A stretch of DNA of 64,000 nt, from assembly GCF_001420595.1 (NCBI RefSeq), contig NZ_LJIX01000006.1, positions 3,519,058 to 3,583,057 on the forward strand. The letters are read 5' to 3'. Origin of the DNA: Cytobacillus solani (GTDB lineage: Bacteria > Bacillota > Bacilli > Bacillales > Cytobacillaceae). Below the pieces are notes generated by a model, which worked only from the letters and a program-made list of their open reading frames with translations, searched no databases and was not told where the DNA came from. Positions 22,335 to 32,260 of this stretch are shown one piece after another (position 1 is the first letter of the stretch; every line of letters begins with the position of its first letter). Position numbers and translations under genes: made by a program.

Positions 22335-24170
22335 TTACTTCTTCGAGCCGTTATCGTCCATTTTTAGGACTGCCATGAATGCTTCTTGCGGAACTTCAAC
22401 AGATCCAACTTGCTTCATCCGTTTTTTCCCTTCCTTTTGCTTTTCTAAAAGCTTTCTTTTCCGGGAAATGTCACCGCCATAACATTTAGCTAGAACGTTT
22501 TTGCGCATCGCTTTAATGGTTGAACGAGCAACAATTTTCTGACCGATCGCTGCTTGAATGGGAACCTCAAATTGCTGACGAGGAATCAGATCCTTTAGCT
22601 TATCAACAATCACCTTTCCACGCTCATAAGCAAAGTCCTTATGAACGATAAAGCTTAGAGCATCTACTTTTTCCGCATTTAAAAGAATATCCATCTTAAC
22701 AAGCTTGGATGGCTTGTAGCCAATTAATTCATAGTCGAAAGAAGCGTATCCTTTTGTATTTGATTTCAGCTGATCAAAGAAATCATAGACAATTTCAGAT
22801 AATGGAATTTCATAAATAATATTTACACGAGTTTCATCCATGTATTGCATATCAATGAAAATTCCGCGCTTTGCCTGACAAAGTTCCATAATCGCACCAA
22901 CATAGTCATTCGGCGCCATCATTGTTGCTTTTACATATGGTTCTTCCACACGGTCAATCTTTTGCGGGTCAGGCATATTTGAAGGATTATCAACTTTCAA
23001 TTGTGAGCCATCTGTCATGATAACATCATAAATTACACTTGGCGCTGTCGTGATTAAATCAATTTTAAATTCACGTTCAATCCGCTCTTGAATAATTTCC
23101 ATATGAAGCAATCCAAGGAATCCGCAACGGAAGCCAAAGCCCAATGCCTGTGATGTTTCTGGTTCAAATTGCAAAGCCGAATCATTTAACTCCAGCTTCT
23201 CAAGTGCTTCACGCAAATCATTAAACTTTGCACTATCAATTGGATAAAGTCCGCAGTATACCATTGGGTTTAATTTTCGATAACCAGGCAACGCTTCTGT
23301 TGCACCATTTTTCGCGTTCGTAATTGTATCCCCTACACGCGTATCCCCAACATTTTTAATGGATGCCGTTAGGAAACCAACATCACCAACAGTCAATTCA
23401 TCTTGTACCTGTGCTTTCGGTGAAAATACGCCGACTTCAACTACTTCAAATTCTTTCCCTGTTGCCATCATTCTTATTTTGTCTCCGGCTTTAACTGTCC
23501 CTTCAACTACACGAATATAGGCAACTACCCCTCGATACGCATCAAAGAGAGAATCAAATATGAGAGCCTTTAATGGCGCGTCAGGATCACCTGTTGGAGC
23601 AGGAACCTTTTCGACCACTTGTTCTAATATTTCTTCGATTCCAATTCCAGCTTTCGCAGAAGCAAGAACCGCTTCAGAAGCATCGAGTCCGATTACTTCT
23701 TCAATTTCATTTCTTACTCGTTCTGGATCTGCACTCGGCAGATCAATTTTGTTAATGATTGGAAGAATCTCCAAATCGTTATCAAGTGCCAAATAAACAT
23801 TGGCAAGCGTCTGTGCTTCAATCCCTTGAGCTGCATCAACTACTAAGATTGCCCCCTCACAGGCAGCTAAGCTCCGGGAAACCTCATAAGTAAAGTCGAC
23901 ATGCCCAGGTGTATCAATCAAATGGAAAATATACGTTTCTCCATCTTTTGCTTTATATTTTAATTGAACGGAATTTAATTTAATCGTAATTCCGCGTTCT
24001 CTCTCTAAATCCATCGAATCTAATAGCTGATCCTTCATTTCACGTGAAGACAATGCATTCGTTTTTTCAAGAATGCGGTCAGCTAAAGTTGATTTCCCAT
24101 GATCAATATGAGCAATGATGGAAAAATTCCGTATTTTTGCTTGTCTCTTTAATCTTTCTTCTCTGTTCAT
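22335..24170 (-). CDS. lepA: Elongation factor 4 (LepA)
   Basis: LepA is a ribosome-associated translational GTPase implicated in initiation, 30S biogenesis and back-translocation under stress. The 611 residues carry AHIDHGKST (G1), RGITI (G2), DTPGH (G3) and NKID (G4), the EF-G-like domains II, III and V, and the LepA-specific C-terminal domain. I set the start at the ATG 24168-24170 (protein beginning [10 protein letters not shown]), close to the B. subtilis length. A longer ORF extends 22 codons upstream but has no better ribosome-binding site. Confidence 0.97.
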   Translation of the reverse strand: MNREERLKRQAKIRNFSIIAHIDHGKSTLADRILEKTNALSSREMKDQLLDSMDLERERGITIKLNSVQLKYKAKDGETYIFHLIDTPGHVDFTYEVSRSLAACEGAILVVDAAQGIEAQTLANVYLALDNDLEILPIINKIDLPSADPERVRNEIEEVIGLDASEAVLASAKAGIGIEEILEQVVEKVPAPTGDPDAPLKALIFDSLFDAYRGVVAYIRVVEGTVKAGDKIRMMATGKEFEVVEVGVFSPKAQVQDELTVGDVGFLTASIKNVGDTRVGDTITNAKNGATEALPGYRKLNPMVYCGLYPIDSAKFNDLREALEKLELNDSALQFEPETSQALGFGFRCGFLGLLHMEIIQERIEREFKIDLITTAPSVIYDVIMTDGSQLKVDNPSNMPDPQKIDRVEEPYVKATMMAPNDYVGAIMELCQAKRGIFIDMQYMDETRVNIIYEIPLSEIVYDFFDQLKSNTKGYASFDYELIGYKPSKLVKMDILLNAEKVDALSFIVHKDFAYERGKVIVDKLKDLIPRQQFEVPIQAAIGQKIVARSTIKAMRKNVLAKCYGGDISRKRKLLEKQKEGKKRMKQVGSVEVPQEAFMAVLKMDDNGSKK

Positions 24171-24370
24171 TGTTTTTCTTTTCACTCCTACTAAGAAAAG
24201 CACCAGGTTCATCTCACAATACCTGGGGCTAGACATCCGTCTAACTTCAAAAAAGCTATTCTTTTACATTTTATCGAACATGCACTATTTTTTGATTATA
24301 GCAGTACGTTTATGAAGATTCAATGCTAAACAGTAAGAGAAAGTTTTACGGTAATTGGTGTTTAGCCAAA

Positions 24371-24400
24371 AGAAAAACGACTGCTCGAAAATGCAGCCGC
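24371..24400 (-). terminator. Terminator after yqxA
   Basis: CGGCTGC pairs with GCAGTCG (one G-U) around ATTTTCGA and is followed by TTTTTCTTTT. lepA should therefore have its own promoter in 24171-24370. That gap also holds a CCAGGT/ACCTGG hairpin at 24202-24226. Confidence 0.75.
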
Positions 24401-24744
24401 TACTCTCCATTTATTAAATTGGTTATATGGTGAATCGTTTTTTCCGTTGCCTCTGATATCCCTTCCGAAAGTGACTTGCCTAAGGATGAAAAGAAATTAT
24501 AAGCTTTCATTTCCTCAAGCTTCTCTTTTTTCCGCTGCAAGTCATGGCTGGAAATATCATTCCCAAGGATAGAAGCTTGGAGCTCCCCTCCTTCATTTTC
24601 ATTTACAGCAAATGGATCCTTGAAATTTGCATCATCATAGCCTTTCATATTGTGGATGCCTTCATTTGCAAGCTGCATGCCAAATAACACCGCAATAAAC
24701 ATAAGTGAGATAAGGAAAAATGCTTTCACCATAAACCACTTCAT
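24400..24744 (-). CDS. yqxA: YqxA-like protein (DUF3679)
   Basis: No biochemical function is known. The 114-residue protein has an N-terminal membrane segment (about 5-23) and a charged, amphipathic C-terminal part, consistent with the DUF3679 family found next to spoIIP in Bacillus. In B. subtilis the gene is linked to sporulation by position and co-expression. It lies 19 bp after spoIIP and ends in a terminator, so the two probably form one unit. Confidence 0.8.
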   Translation of the reverse strand: MKWFMVKAFFLISLMFIAVLFGMQLANEGIHNMKGYDDANFKDPFAVNENEGGELQASILGNDISSHDLQRKKEKLEEMKAYNFFSSLGKSLSEGISEATEKTIHHITNLINGE

Positions 24745-24763
24745 AACAAATCACCTATCAATT

Positions 24764-25963
24764 TTATTTTTTATCTGTTTGTCCTTGTACCGGCTGATTG
24801 ACCTTTTCAGCTTGCCAATAAAAATCACTGAAGACATCTGCTAACGCTCCTGCAGAAAGGTATAGCTCTTCAAAGGTATTGTCCACCCCGCCGAATTCGA
24901 TAAGCATAGCGTTTTCGGATAGATCTTGATTATATTTGGCATTTCCTTCAGACTTTACAATTACAGCTCTGCTTAACCCTGGATATTTTTCGTTAATCAG
25001 CTTATGCAATTTCTCAGCAAGCTGCAGGTTTTTTTCATAATTCGCGTGTTTCTTTCCTATGACAAATGCGAGTTTAGCATAATTTTCCCCATTAATTGTG
25101 AGTGTTGTATGTTCTTTTCTTTTTGCATCTCGATGGATATCAATAATATATTGTATATCCTTGTTCCCAGCCATTGCCTCCTGAACAACAGGTCTAGATT
25201 CGCGATAAGATGCACCGTATCCAAGTTCCTTTTTATTTAAGATGGCATTAATATCCGTTTTATCAACGGAAGTACCAATCCCTCGACTTTCAAGTTCTTC
25301 CTTCAGTTTATCCCCAATTTTTGTCACATTTAATTGGGAATGGTACGCTCTATTTGGATCTGTCTCTCCTTTTAAATACGGCAAATAGGATTCACGATTA
25401 TGCGAAAAGTAAAGATGAACAACTTTTCTTTCTCCTGTTGTTAACCCAGAATCCGGAACTTGATTTCCTTCACCCGGCTGATCAATATTTTCCGTATTCT
25501 GCAAGGTCGCTTCTTGCTCTGCCCTCAGCACCTCAAGAGGAGGGGTAGACTCCATTGGCATATTCGTATAGTCGGTCCCTTCACTTGCTACAACAATCTT
25601 ACTATCATATAAAGAAAAAGAAGGCAGCTCTCTTCCTAATAAACTTCGCGGATCATCTAAATTAATATTCGTTGATAGCTTAAAAACAAAGTTCATTAAA
25701 GTCGGCTTGTCTTTCTCTTCCCCTAATCCTTGCAATAGATGGTGATTCTCCCAACCAAGCAAGTGATAGAGCATTTCTCCTGTCACTTTATTCGTTGCCG
25801 TATTTACAGACGAAGAACTGATTCGAAATTCAGGCTTTAACGACGTAAGTACACCACTAATTGAAAAGATTAATAATAGAAATAGGAGAAAACCTCCACA
25901 GATTTTTAATAAGCTTGTCCCTTGTACAAAAACAATAAACCCATTGGGTTTCAAAGGTTTCAT
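24764..25963 (-). CDS. spoIIP: Stage II sporulation protein P
   Basis: SpoIIP is a membrane-anchored peptidoglycan amidase and endopeptidase that works with SpoIID and SpoIIM to thin the septum and drive engulfment of the forespore. The 399 residues include an N-terminal membrane anchor (about 19-40), a variable linker (about 50-180) and the SpoIIP catalytic domain, with candidate zinc ligands in YFSHNRESY, DIHRDAKR and the LIEFGGVDNT segment. The start is an ATG behind GAGGTGG. It lies downstream of gpr as in B. subtilis. Confidence 0.95.
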   Translation of the reverse strand: MKPLKPNGFIVFVQGTSLLKICGGFLLFLLLIFSISGVLTSLKPEFRISSSSVNTATNKVTGEMLYHLLGWENHHLLQGLGEEKDKPTLMNFVFKLSTNINLDDPRSLLGRELPSFSLYDSKIVVASEGTDYTNMPMESTPPLEVLRAEQEATLQNTENIDQPGEGNQVPDSGLTTGERKVVHLYFSHNRESYLPYLKGETDPNRAYHSQLNVTKIGDKLKEELESRGIGTSVDKTDINAILNKKELGYGASYRESRPVVQEAMAGNKDIQYIIDIHRDAKRKEHTTLTINGENYAKLAFVIGKKHANYEKNLQLAEKLHKLINEKYPGLSRAVIVKSEGNAKYNQDLSENAMLIEFGGVDNTFEELYLSAGALADVFSDFYWQAEKVNQPVQGQTDKK

Positions 25964-26039
25964 CGTTCCACCTCTCTTTAAGCAAGTCTAGTAATTCATA
26001 TGACATTGCTAGAGAAGATAGAACTCAAAACATTAATAT

Positions 26040-26086
26040 AGTTATTTTTTCACAACAGGGGACAAGGGACCTTACCCTTTGTCTCG
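26040..26086 (-). other. Hairpin in the gpr-spoIIP gap without a T tract
   Basis: GACAAAGGG pairs with CCCTTGTC just after the gpr stop. On the minus strand it is followed by A-rich sequence rather than T, so it is not a standard intrinsic terminator. Confidence 0.35.
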
Positions 26087-27208
26087 TTATCTTGTATAAA
26101 AACCTGCATTTTCCTGTTTTACGTTGCTGTGCAGCGCTGCATTTAGTCCATTGGCAATTAGATTTGCCATGTCTTCTATAAACACATCTACTTCTTTTGG
26201 CGTTACCATTAGGTTATGCCCAATCGGAGAAAGCACTTCATAAATTAATTTCCGCTTTTCATCTTCAGGCAGTGTTCCTATCATGCCTAAAAATGTCTTT
26301 CGATGCTCTTCCTCCGGCAAATCTTCCTCTGTGAGCTTTTTTCTTTTTCCAAAGGTCATACCAGCAGGAGCCAATGCTCTTGAAGGTCTGTCCCCTTCTT
26401 TCAATTCCTTTCCAAAATGCTTCAAAATAAAATCTATCGTATCGCTAGTAATAGAAACTGCATCTACCACAGTTGGCACACCGATTGCTACAACTGGAAT
26501 TCCTAATGTTTCCTTGCTTATTTCTTTTCGTTTATTTCCAACTCCTGAACCAGGATGAATTCCTGTATCTGAAATTTGGATCGTTGAGTTCACACGCTCA
26601 ATGGATCTTGATGCCAATGCATCGATCGCAATGACAAAATTTGGCTTCGTCTTTTCAACAATGCCAAAGATGATATCACTCGTTTCAATACCAGTTAACC
26701 CCATAACTCCAGGAGCAATCGCACTAACTGGGCGATACCCTTCCTCCACACTTTCTGGCTGCAGCTGATAAAGATGACGGGTGACGAGCAAGTTTTCACA
26801 AACCTGTGGTCCTAGAGCGTCGGGTGTCACATTCCAATTCCCTAAGCCTACAACTAAACATGACGCATCGTCCCTTATTCCAAGCTGCTTTAAAAACTGA
26901 GAAAATTCCTCAGCAAATATCTTTGCTACCTTTTGCTGCATAACTGTATCCTGCTGACGAATTCCTACAGCCTCCAAGGTTAAATATCTTCCCTCTTTTT
27001 TCCCAATCGCTGCTGCCCCTTTTTTTGTTACCTCGACAAAGGAAATCTTTATATCTTCCTCTTCTTTTTCTTTAATAATAACTCCTTCAATTTGTGAAAG
27101 ATCTTCCTGATCATGTACATGCTTTTGCTGATCTGCGATGGCCATTTCCCGTGCTTCAATTGCAAGATCAGTTCTAATAGCATATTTACTCAAATCCAAT
27201 TGTTCCAA
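26087..27208 (-). CDS. gpr: Germination protease Gpr
   Basis: Gpr cleaves the DNA-protecting small acid-soluble proteins early in spore germination; it is made in the forespore as a zymogen. The 373 residues begin with a propeptide containing RTDLAIEA, which resembles the SASP cleavage motif and is where autoprocessing is expected. The conserved core includes the [14 protein letters not shown] and [10 protein letters not shown] segments. Translation starts at TTG behind GAGGGGAA. It is divergent from rpsT. No convincing sigma-G promoter was found upstream. Confidence 0.96.
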   Translation of the reverse strand: MEQLDLSKYAIRTDLAIEAREMAIADQQKHVHDQEDLSQIEGVIIKEKEEEDIKISFVEVTKKGAAAIGKKEGRYLTLEAVGIRQQDTVMQQKVAKIFAEEFSQFLKQLGIRDDASCLVVGLGNWNVTPDALGPQVCENLLVTRHLYQLQPESVEEGYRPVSAIAPGVMGLTGIETSDIIFGIVEKTKPNFVIAIDALASRSIERVNSTIQISDTGIHPGSGVGNKRKEISKETLGIPVVAIGVPTVVDAVSITSDTIDFILKHFGKELKEGDRPSRALAPAGMTFGKRKKLTEEDLPEEEHRKTFLGMIGTLPEDEKRKLIYEVLSPIGHNLMVTPKEVDVFIEDMANLIANGLNAALHSNVKQENAGFYTR

Positions 27209-27365
27209 GATGTTCCCCTCGCATTCTTCTCTTTAGTCGTCAAATGACATGACTTTCTTCTATCCTTTCCTTCTAGATGGAAAAACATTCATTTAATGGC
27301 AGGCAATTCTTTCACTTCTTTTCCCTCATTTAAAGTCTTCAACTTATCAAAATAGACGAAGAGTA

Positions 27366-27394
27366 TTGCAAAAGAACGGAGTGTTTGATAAAAT
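27366..27394 (+). promoter_or_regulatory. Sigma-A promoter of rpsT
   Basis: TTGCAA (27366-27371) and TAAAAT (27389-27394) are spaced by 17 bp. The leader of about 80 bases holds a small TCGAG/CTCGA hairpin (27440-27459) just before the ribosome-binding site. Confidence 0.8.
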
Positions 27395-27482
27395 ATCACT
27401 TGTTCTTAATATTTGATTGTTAATGAATGATGTGAAAGTCGAGTTAATATAATCTCGATGCTTTTTGTAGGAGGTGAATGGA

Positions 27483-27749
27483 ATGCCAAACATTAAATCT
27501 GCTATTAAGCGTGTGAAAACAAGTGAAGCGCGTAACGCTCATAACGCAACTGTTAAATCTTCTATGCGTACAGCTGTTAAAAAGGTTGAAGCTGCAATCG
27601 TTACTAACGATGCTGCTGCTGCAAAGAATACTTTTGCTGAAGCTGCTCGTAAGCTAGATAAAGCTGCTGCAAAAGGTCTAATCCACAAAAATGCTGCTGC
27701 TCGTAAAAAATCTCGTTTAACAAAAAAAATGAACGCTTTAAACGCATAA
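27483..27749 (+). CDS. rpsT: 30S ribosomal protein bS20
   Basis: bS20 binds 16S rRNA early in 30S assembly. The 88-residue Lys/Ala-rich helical protein begins [12 protein letters not shown] and ends with the [10 protein letters not shown]-type tail. The ATG at 27483-27485 follows AGGAGGTGAATGG; a GTG/ATG-initiated extension of three codons is less likely. The gene is monocistronic with a strong promoter and terminator, and its codon use is that of a highly expressed gene. Confidence 0.98.
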   Translation: MPNIKSAIKRVKTSEARNAHNATVKSSMRTAVKKVEAAIVTNDAAAAKNTFAEAARKLDKAAAKGLIHKNAAARKKSRLTKKMNALNA

Positions 27750-27763
27750 GTTTAAAGAATAAC

Positions 27764-27790
27764 GGCTATCTTTCATGGATAGCCTTTTAT
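27764..27790 (+). terminator. Terminator of rpsT
   Basis: GGCTATC-TTTCATG-GATAGCC followed by TTTTATTTT. Confidence 0.9.
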
Positions 27791-27795
27791 TTTAC

Positions 27796-27950
27796 ACGAA
27801 AAGCGGAAGCGCCTTGATCATCTCCGTACAAACGCAGAAGGGCCGGTTCTTTCGATAAAGGAAACACGAAGAGCGATAGCGTATTCGATGTTGACTTATC
27901 GCAGGGAGGGGACCTGAAGTTTGATAGGCGATAGGCGCTGTAGCTAGACA
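27796..27950 (+). repeat. Dispersed intergenic repeat, type A
   Basis: It begins ACGAAAAGCGGAAGCGCCTT and ends GGCGCTGTAGCTAGACA. The ends form an inverted repeat (AGCGCC with GGCGCT). The inner part contains GAAACACGAAGAGCGATAG and GACTTATCGCAGGGAGGGG, shared with the copies at 29.1 kb and 40.4 kb. It is non-coding and lies between two terminators. Confidence 0.85.
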
Positions 27951-27963
27951 CTACTTTAAAAAA

Positions 27964-27991
27964 GGCAGCCTAAGATTTAACTTAGGCTGCC
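27964..27991 (-). terminator. Terminator of holA
   Basis: The perfect 11-bp stem GGCAGCCTAAG/CTTAGGCTGCC followed by T6 on the minus strand reaches the holA stop codon. Confidence 0.9.
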
Positions 27992-29022
27992 TATTTTTTA
28001 TAAGCTTGATCATGTAATCGAAATAAGAACATCTCAATTAGCATTACTTTATTCATTCCACCCGTTTTCATTTGATAATCCGCTTCAGCTAATAAATTTA
28101 TAATATGAGCAAGCTCTTCATCAGCAAAAAGTCTGGCCTGTCCAGCAGCAAGCTTAATTCGAAATGGATGAATCTTTAAATGACCAGCAATTTGCTGTTG
28201 ACCGTATCCTCTTCGTGCAAGCTCTTTCACTTGATAAATGAGTCTAAATTGACCTGTAATTAGCGACAGGATTTTAATAGGTTCTTCATTCTGTTTCAAT
28301 AAATCATAATAGATTCTTAATGCCCCTTCTACTTGTCTGTTCACTATTTTGTCAATTAAGGAAAAGATATTTTGCTCTAATGACCGGGCAACAAGCATTT
28401 CTACCGTTCCTTCATCAATTTTTGAGCCTGAACCAATGTATAGTGCGAGCTTGTCCACCTCACTAGTGAGTGTAAATAAATTTGTACCTGCCAGTGTAAG
28501 CAGCATTTCCGTCGCCTTATCATCTATTTCTACTCCATTTAAAGCAGTCCGGTCCCTAATCCAAGCCTTCAATTCAGCCTCACTCAGCTTTTTCGCCTCT
28601 AATATCGCAGCACTTCTCTTGATTTCCTTTGTCACTTTTTTCCGTTCATCTAACTTTTCATATGGGGCAGTAAAGACAACAATGGAATAAGGAGAAGGTT
28701 CTTTCAGATAGGCTTCAAGCTTTGTCAGGTTATGTTCTACTTTCTCTTTTGTTTTAACAGAAGTAAGAAAAACTGGGTTTTGCAAAAAAATCAATCTTTT
28801 TTCTCCCATAAATGGAAACGTTTCGGCATCCTCTAGCGCCACATCAATCGGGGTTTCCTCTAAATCATAAGAGGATAGATTAAAATCAATCTCCTCCTCA
28901 TTTAATAAATGGCTGATTAGCAGCTGTTTCGTCTCATTAATAAGAAAGGCTTCCGGACCATATAATAAATATAATGAAGAAAATTTCCTTGCTTTAATTT
29001 GTTTCCAAAGATCAAAAATCAC
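27991..29022 (-). CDS. holA: DNA polymerase III delta subunit
   Basis: HolA (YqeN) is the clamp-loader subunit that opens the beta sliding clamp during replication. The 343 residues show the delta AAA+-like domain I (about 1-140, without a functional Walker motif, as expected), domain II, and the C-terminal collar domain. The N-terminal LYLLYGPEAFLI is characteristic. It starts at GTG. It lies between rpsT and yqzM/comEC as in B. subtilis. A repeat copy lies immediately upstream. Confidence 0.95.
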   Translation of the reverse strand: MIFDLWKQIKARKFSSLYLLYGPEAFLINETKQLLISHLLNEEEIDFNLSSYDLEETPIDVALEDAETFPFMGEKRLIFLQNPVFLTSVKTKEKVEHNLTKLEAYLKEPSPYSIVVFTAPYEKLDERKKVTKEIKRSAAILEAKKLSEAELKAWIRDRTALNGVEIDDKATEMLLTLAGTNLFTLTSEVDKLALYIGSGSKIDEGTVEMLVARSLEQNIFSLIDKIVNRQVEGALRIYYDLLKQNEEPIKILSLITGQFRLIYQVKELARRGYGQQQIAGHLKIHPFRIKLAAGQARLFADEELAHIINLLAEADYQMKTGGMNKVMLIEMFLFRLHDQAYKK

Positions 29023-29097
29023 TAGCCTTCGCTCCGTTCACATTTTGGATTACCTATTATTATCCTAATGAAGCTTGAAGCGTTTGACAAGTAATTA

Positions 29098-29247
29098 GAA
29101 AAGCGAAAGCGCCTTGGTCATCGCCGTACAAACTGGAGGGGTTCCGACTGAGATATAGGAAACACGGTGAGCGATAACGAACCGATGTTGACTTATCGTA
29201 GGGAGGAGACCCGAAGTTTGATAGGCGATAGGCGCTGTAGCTAGACA
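29098..29247 (+). repeat. Dispersed intergenic repeat, type A
   Basis: It begins GAAAAGCGAAAGCGCCTTGG and ends GGCGCTGTAGCTAGACA, about 150 bp, diverged from the 27.8-kb copy mainly in the centre. Together with the next two entries it accounts for the structure seen in the 500-bp holA-yqzM gap. Open frames through it are fortuitous. Confidence 0.85.
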
Positions 29248-29289
29248 ATTCTTCAATCCCAAAGTTATAAATTCTGATAATATAAAAAA

Positions 29290-29328
29290 ATATAAAAGGA
29301 ATTGACACATCATAAAAATGTCAATTCC
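29290..29328 (-). terminator. Hairpin with minus-strand T tract in the holA-yqzM gap
   Basis: GGAATTGACA pairs perfectly with TGTCAATTCC, and the minus strand continues into TTTTATATTTTTTTATA. It looks like a minus-strand terminator, although no minus-strand gene directly precedes it except read-through from comEC. Confidence 0.6.
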
Positions 29329-29425
29329 TCCATCTATATAGAACGTCAAAACAAGAGGCCTAGGATACTCCTGTCCTGACGGTGCACCAATGTAATACTA
29401 TTCTTTCCTCACAATCTTTACTTAT

Positions 29426-29446
29426 TTGTGACAACTCTTGTCACAA
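29426..29446. promoter_or_regulatory. Perfect inverted repeat, candidate operator upstream of yqzM
   Basis: TTGTGACAA-CTC-TTGTCACAA is a perfect 9-bp dyad with a 3-bp centre, about 75 bp upstream of yqzM. It resembles but does not match Crp/Fnr (TGTGA-N6-TCACA) or Rex boxes because the spacing differs. The regulator is unknown. Confidence 0.5.
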
Positions 29447-29522
29447 GTGGAAATACGGCGAGGAACGCTAGATTTTTTCATTCTAATGCCTTATACTATA
29501 TAGGAAATAGGAGGGGTAGACT

Positions 29523-29657
29523 GTGAACGAATTTGAAAAAGACGTCCAATATAAGCAGAATGATGCCATTGACTCTGGAATTGGATTCATCGTATCTTTC
29601 GGCTTCTTCGCAACTGTGTTTATTATTGCAACAGTCATTAAAGTAATCGGATCTTAA
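29523..29657 (+). CDS. yqzM: YqzM-family small membrane protein
   Basis: This 44-residue protein has a polar N-terminus (VNEFEKDVQ...) and one membrane helix (about 21-42). The sequence and its position between holA and comEC match the YqzM family of Bacillus; no function is known. It starts at GTG behind AGGAGGGG, and TATACT about 30 bp upstream is a plausible -10. It is transcribed opposite to comEC and ends before a degenerate repeat and a bidirectional terminator. Confidence 0.88.
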   Translation: MNEFEKDVQYKQNDAIDSGIGFIVSFGFFATVFIIATVIKVIGS

Positions 29658-29676
29658 TGACTACATAGAAAGAACT

Positions 29677-29790
29677 GCGGAAGGTGCGGGTTATCGGCGA
29701 CAAGTATAAGATGAGCCGGCAGAAAGGTCATTCTGTAACCTTTTTGACGATTGGCTTAGGACAAAGAGCCGATAGCACCTGAAGCTAGAC
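29677..29790 (+). repeat. Degenerate dispersed repeat, type B
   Basis: GCGACAAGTATAAGATGAGCC, GGTCATTCTGTAACC and the closing GAAGCTAGAC align with type B copies at 39.6 kb, with many substitutions. Confidence 0.7.
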
Positions 29791-29805
29791 TGTATAAGGA
29801 TTTTT

Positions 29806-29831
29806 GAGAGGCTGCGTTTGCAGCCTCTTTT
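29806..29831. terminator. Bidirectional terminator between yqzM and comEC
   Basis: GAGGCTGC-GTTT-GCAGCCTC with T tracts on both flanks serves the convergent genes. Confidence 0.85.
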
Positions 29832-29857
29832 CATTTGTTCAGCTGATTTATATTATC

Positions 29858-32182
29858 TTATGGATGTACCGCAGAAAAGGTTCCAGTTTCACCTTTAAAA
29901 AAATAGGTAATTGCCCCATGCTGATCTGTTCGTAAAATTATTATCTTTCGTTCATTCAAATTCGTTAACACTTCTTCGGCTGGATGACCATAACGGTTAT
30001 TTTTCCCTGCCGAAATGATAGCAATCTTCGGTTCGAGCTGATCAAGAAATGATTCTGTTGTTGAAGATTTACTGCCGTGATGACCAGCCTTTAGCACATC
30101 AATTTTTAGTTTATCGTAATCATTTATTAATTGCTTTTCTCCTTCTTCTTCTAAATCACCTGTAAAAAGCCATCTAAGCCCGCCGATTTTTACAAAGAGA
30201 ACAGTTGAACCATTGTTACGCTCTACCTCCACTCCAGCTTGCGGTGAAACGACATGAAAAATAGTTTCTCCTCCTTTCCAGCTATCACCTGCACTTACAA
30301 AATCCCACGGAATTCTAAGCTTTTTTGCCATTGTTAGCAATTCTTTTTCAAGCTCAGATTGCTCTTGAGTTTTTGGCAAAATGATTTCTTTTACATGGAG
30401 CTCTTTCAATACGGATAAAGCACCACCGATATGATCGGCATCCCCATGCGTAATAATAAGCTTATCAATTGTTGCGATTCCCCTACTTTTTAGAAATGGA
30501 ACGACAACCTCTTTTCCAACCTCAAATTCCTTCTTTCTTATTTTCCATTCCTCACTATTGAATTGAATGGTCCCTCCTGTATCAATTAAGTAAGTTCCTC
30601 TTCCAAAAGGCAGTTTGATTAAGATGCTGTCGCCTTGTCCAACATCAATAAAAGTAATTTCTCCGTATGGGGATAAGGCATTTCCCAACAAATGAATGCA
30701 CATGATACTAAGTGGAAGAAGCAAAGCTTGCACAAAACGTTTGGCTCCTTTTATCCGCTCCCATAATGAGAAAAACGACGGAATGCTCCATAAATACAAG
30801 AACATGACAAACATAGAGGGTCTGCCAAAAGTAAGCATAGCAAAGGGAACAAGGGATAGCTGACGTGCGAGGTCATTCATTCCCATGATGAGCAAATTTA
30901 ATGGCTGAATTAGGACCCCTATCGTTGTTCCGAGCAGCAAATGAAGAAGAAATAAAAGAAAGATGGCCGGCAATATAATCAATGAAAATAACGGAATATA
31001 GATCGCGTTGGCTACGATAGAAATAAGGGAAACTTCATAAAAGTAATAAAGCATGATAGGAACTGCTGCTAATTGACAAATCATCGATGTTGCAAGCAGA
31101 AGGGGGATAGCCTGGTGGAATCTTTTTAAGAGGATTGGCGCAGAAAGTATGAGAGCAAAGCTTACACTGAATGAAAGCTGGAACCCTACATCATAAATGA
31201 CATACGGGGTAAGAAAAGTATACACGAGAAAAACAATGCTAATAATATCGATTGTATTTATAGCGTGTATGCTCCATTTTCTCAAGGATAAGAAGAGAAC
31301 CATCATGGATACAGCACGAATTACTGAAGGGGCTGCACCTGTCAGTAATGCATAACAAGGTAAAAAAAGTAATAATCCGATTGTCATTCGTTCTCTTGTT
31401 ATCCCGATGCGAATTCCTAAATAGTAAATCATTCCTGCCAGCATACCGACATGAAGACCTGAGATTGCCAATAAATGCACAATACCAAGTTTCTCATATG
31501 TTTCTAATACATTGGTGTCAATATAATCCCGTTCCCCAAAGAGGAGAGCGATTGCTAATGGAGCTGATTCGCTTGGAAAATGGTCCTGTACATATTGAAT
31601 GCCATTTTCCCTAACATACTGGAAGAAGGAGAAGGGGGTTTTCTTTTGAGAGGTACATTGAGACATATTTACTTGATCCGCTTTTAAAATCCAAAAAATT
31701 TGATTTCTTCGTAAATACTCCTTGTAGTTAAAGGCATTTACATTTGTTGCCGTACTTGGTTCTGAAAGGGTGCCTGTTACCTTACAAGCTATCCCTGTTT
31801 TTAGATTTTCAACAATCCATTTTTTCTCTTTTTCTGATTTTATTTGATAGGAAATAACGATTTTTTCTTTACGAATCAGTTCTTTACTAACGGCTGACAG
31901 ACGGTCTCCATCTACTTTTATATCCTTCTGAAACAAAATATAAAAATTAGTCTCATTAGCTGCAAATTCTGTATTATTTGCCTTTTCAACTAGTTCACTC
32001 CTTATTAGAAAAAAGAAAAAAATTATACTAATAATGAAAAGATTTTTTTTCGAAAAACCCTTTATTTTACATAGAAATAGAAGCAGAAAAAAGAACACCA
32101 TGATAAAGACAACAAAATGGACAAAAGCTGCTAGAATACCGGCGAGTGCGGTGGCAGTGAAATAAATCCAGCTTCCTTTCAC
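29858..32182 (-). CDS. comEC: Competence DNA channel ComEC
   Basis: ComEC is the membrane channel that imports single-stranded DNA during natural transformation. The 774 residues have an N-terminal membrane pair and OB-like extracytoplasmic domain (about 1-200), a multi-helix Competence domain (about 205-480) and a C-terminal metallo-beta-lactamase domain with DVGQGDSILI and THGDADHIGG, the putative strand-degrading nuclease. It is full length with no frameshift. It starts at GTG and lies downstream of comEB. Confidence 0.95.
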   Translation of the reverse strand: MKGSWIYFTATALAGILAAFVHFVVFIMVFFFLLLFLCKIKGFSKKNLFIISIIFFFFLIRSELVEKANNTEFAANETNFYILFQKDIKVDGDRLSAVSKELIRKEKIVISYQIKSEKEKKWIVENLKTGIACKVTGTLSEPSTATNVNAFNYKEYLRRNQIFWILKADQVNMSQCTSQKKTPFSFFQYVRENGIQYVQDHFPSESAPLAIALLFGERDYIDTNVLETYEKLGIVHLLAISGLHVGMLAGMIYYLGIRIGITRERMTIGLLLFLPCYALLTGAAPSVIRAVSMMVLFLSLRKWSIHAINTIDIISIVFLVYTFLTPYVIYDVGFQLSFSVSFALILSAPILLKRFHQAIPLLLATSMICQLAAVPIMLYYFYEVSLISIVANAIYIPLFSLIILPAIFLLFLLHLLLGTTIGVLIQPLNLLIMGMNDLARQLSLVPFAMLTFGRPSMFVMFLYLWSIPSFFSLWERIKGAKRFVQALLLPLSIMCIHLLGNALSPYGEITFIDVGQGDSILIKLPFGRGTYLIDTGGTIQFNSEEWKIRKKEFEVGKEVVVPFLKSRGIATIDKLIITHGDADHIGGALSVLKELHVKEIILPKTQEQSELEKELLTMAKKLRIPWDFVSAGDSWKGGETIFHVVSPQAGVEVERNNGSTVLFVKIGGLRWLFTGDLEEEGEKQLINDYDKLKIDVLKAGHHGSKSSTTESFLDQLEPKIAIISAGKNNRYGHPAEEVLTNLNERKIIILRTDQHGAITYFFKGETGTFSAVHP

Positions 32183-32260
32183 ATCTACGATTCTCCTTTT
32201 TCCTCAAGAGGTCTTGTGAGAACCATCATCCAAGGCGATGATCCCCACTATTATTATTCT

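Noticed and set aside
29060-29349. Two overlapping minus-strand open frames of 82-84 codons
   Set aside because: They lie within and beside a type A repeat copy, lack ribosome-binding sites and change frame between repeat copies.
29426-29446. Rex, Fnr or TnrA operator
   Set aside because: The half-sites look similar, but the centre-to-centre spacing does not fit any of these consensus sites, so I left the regulator unnamed.
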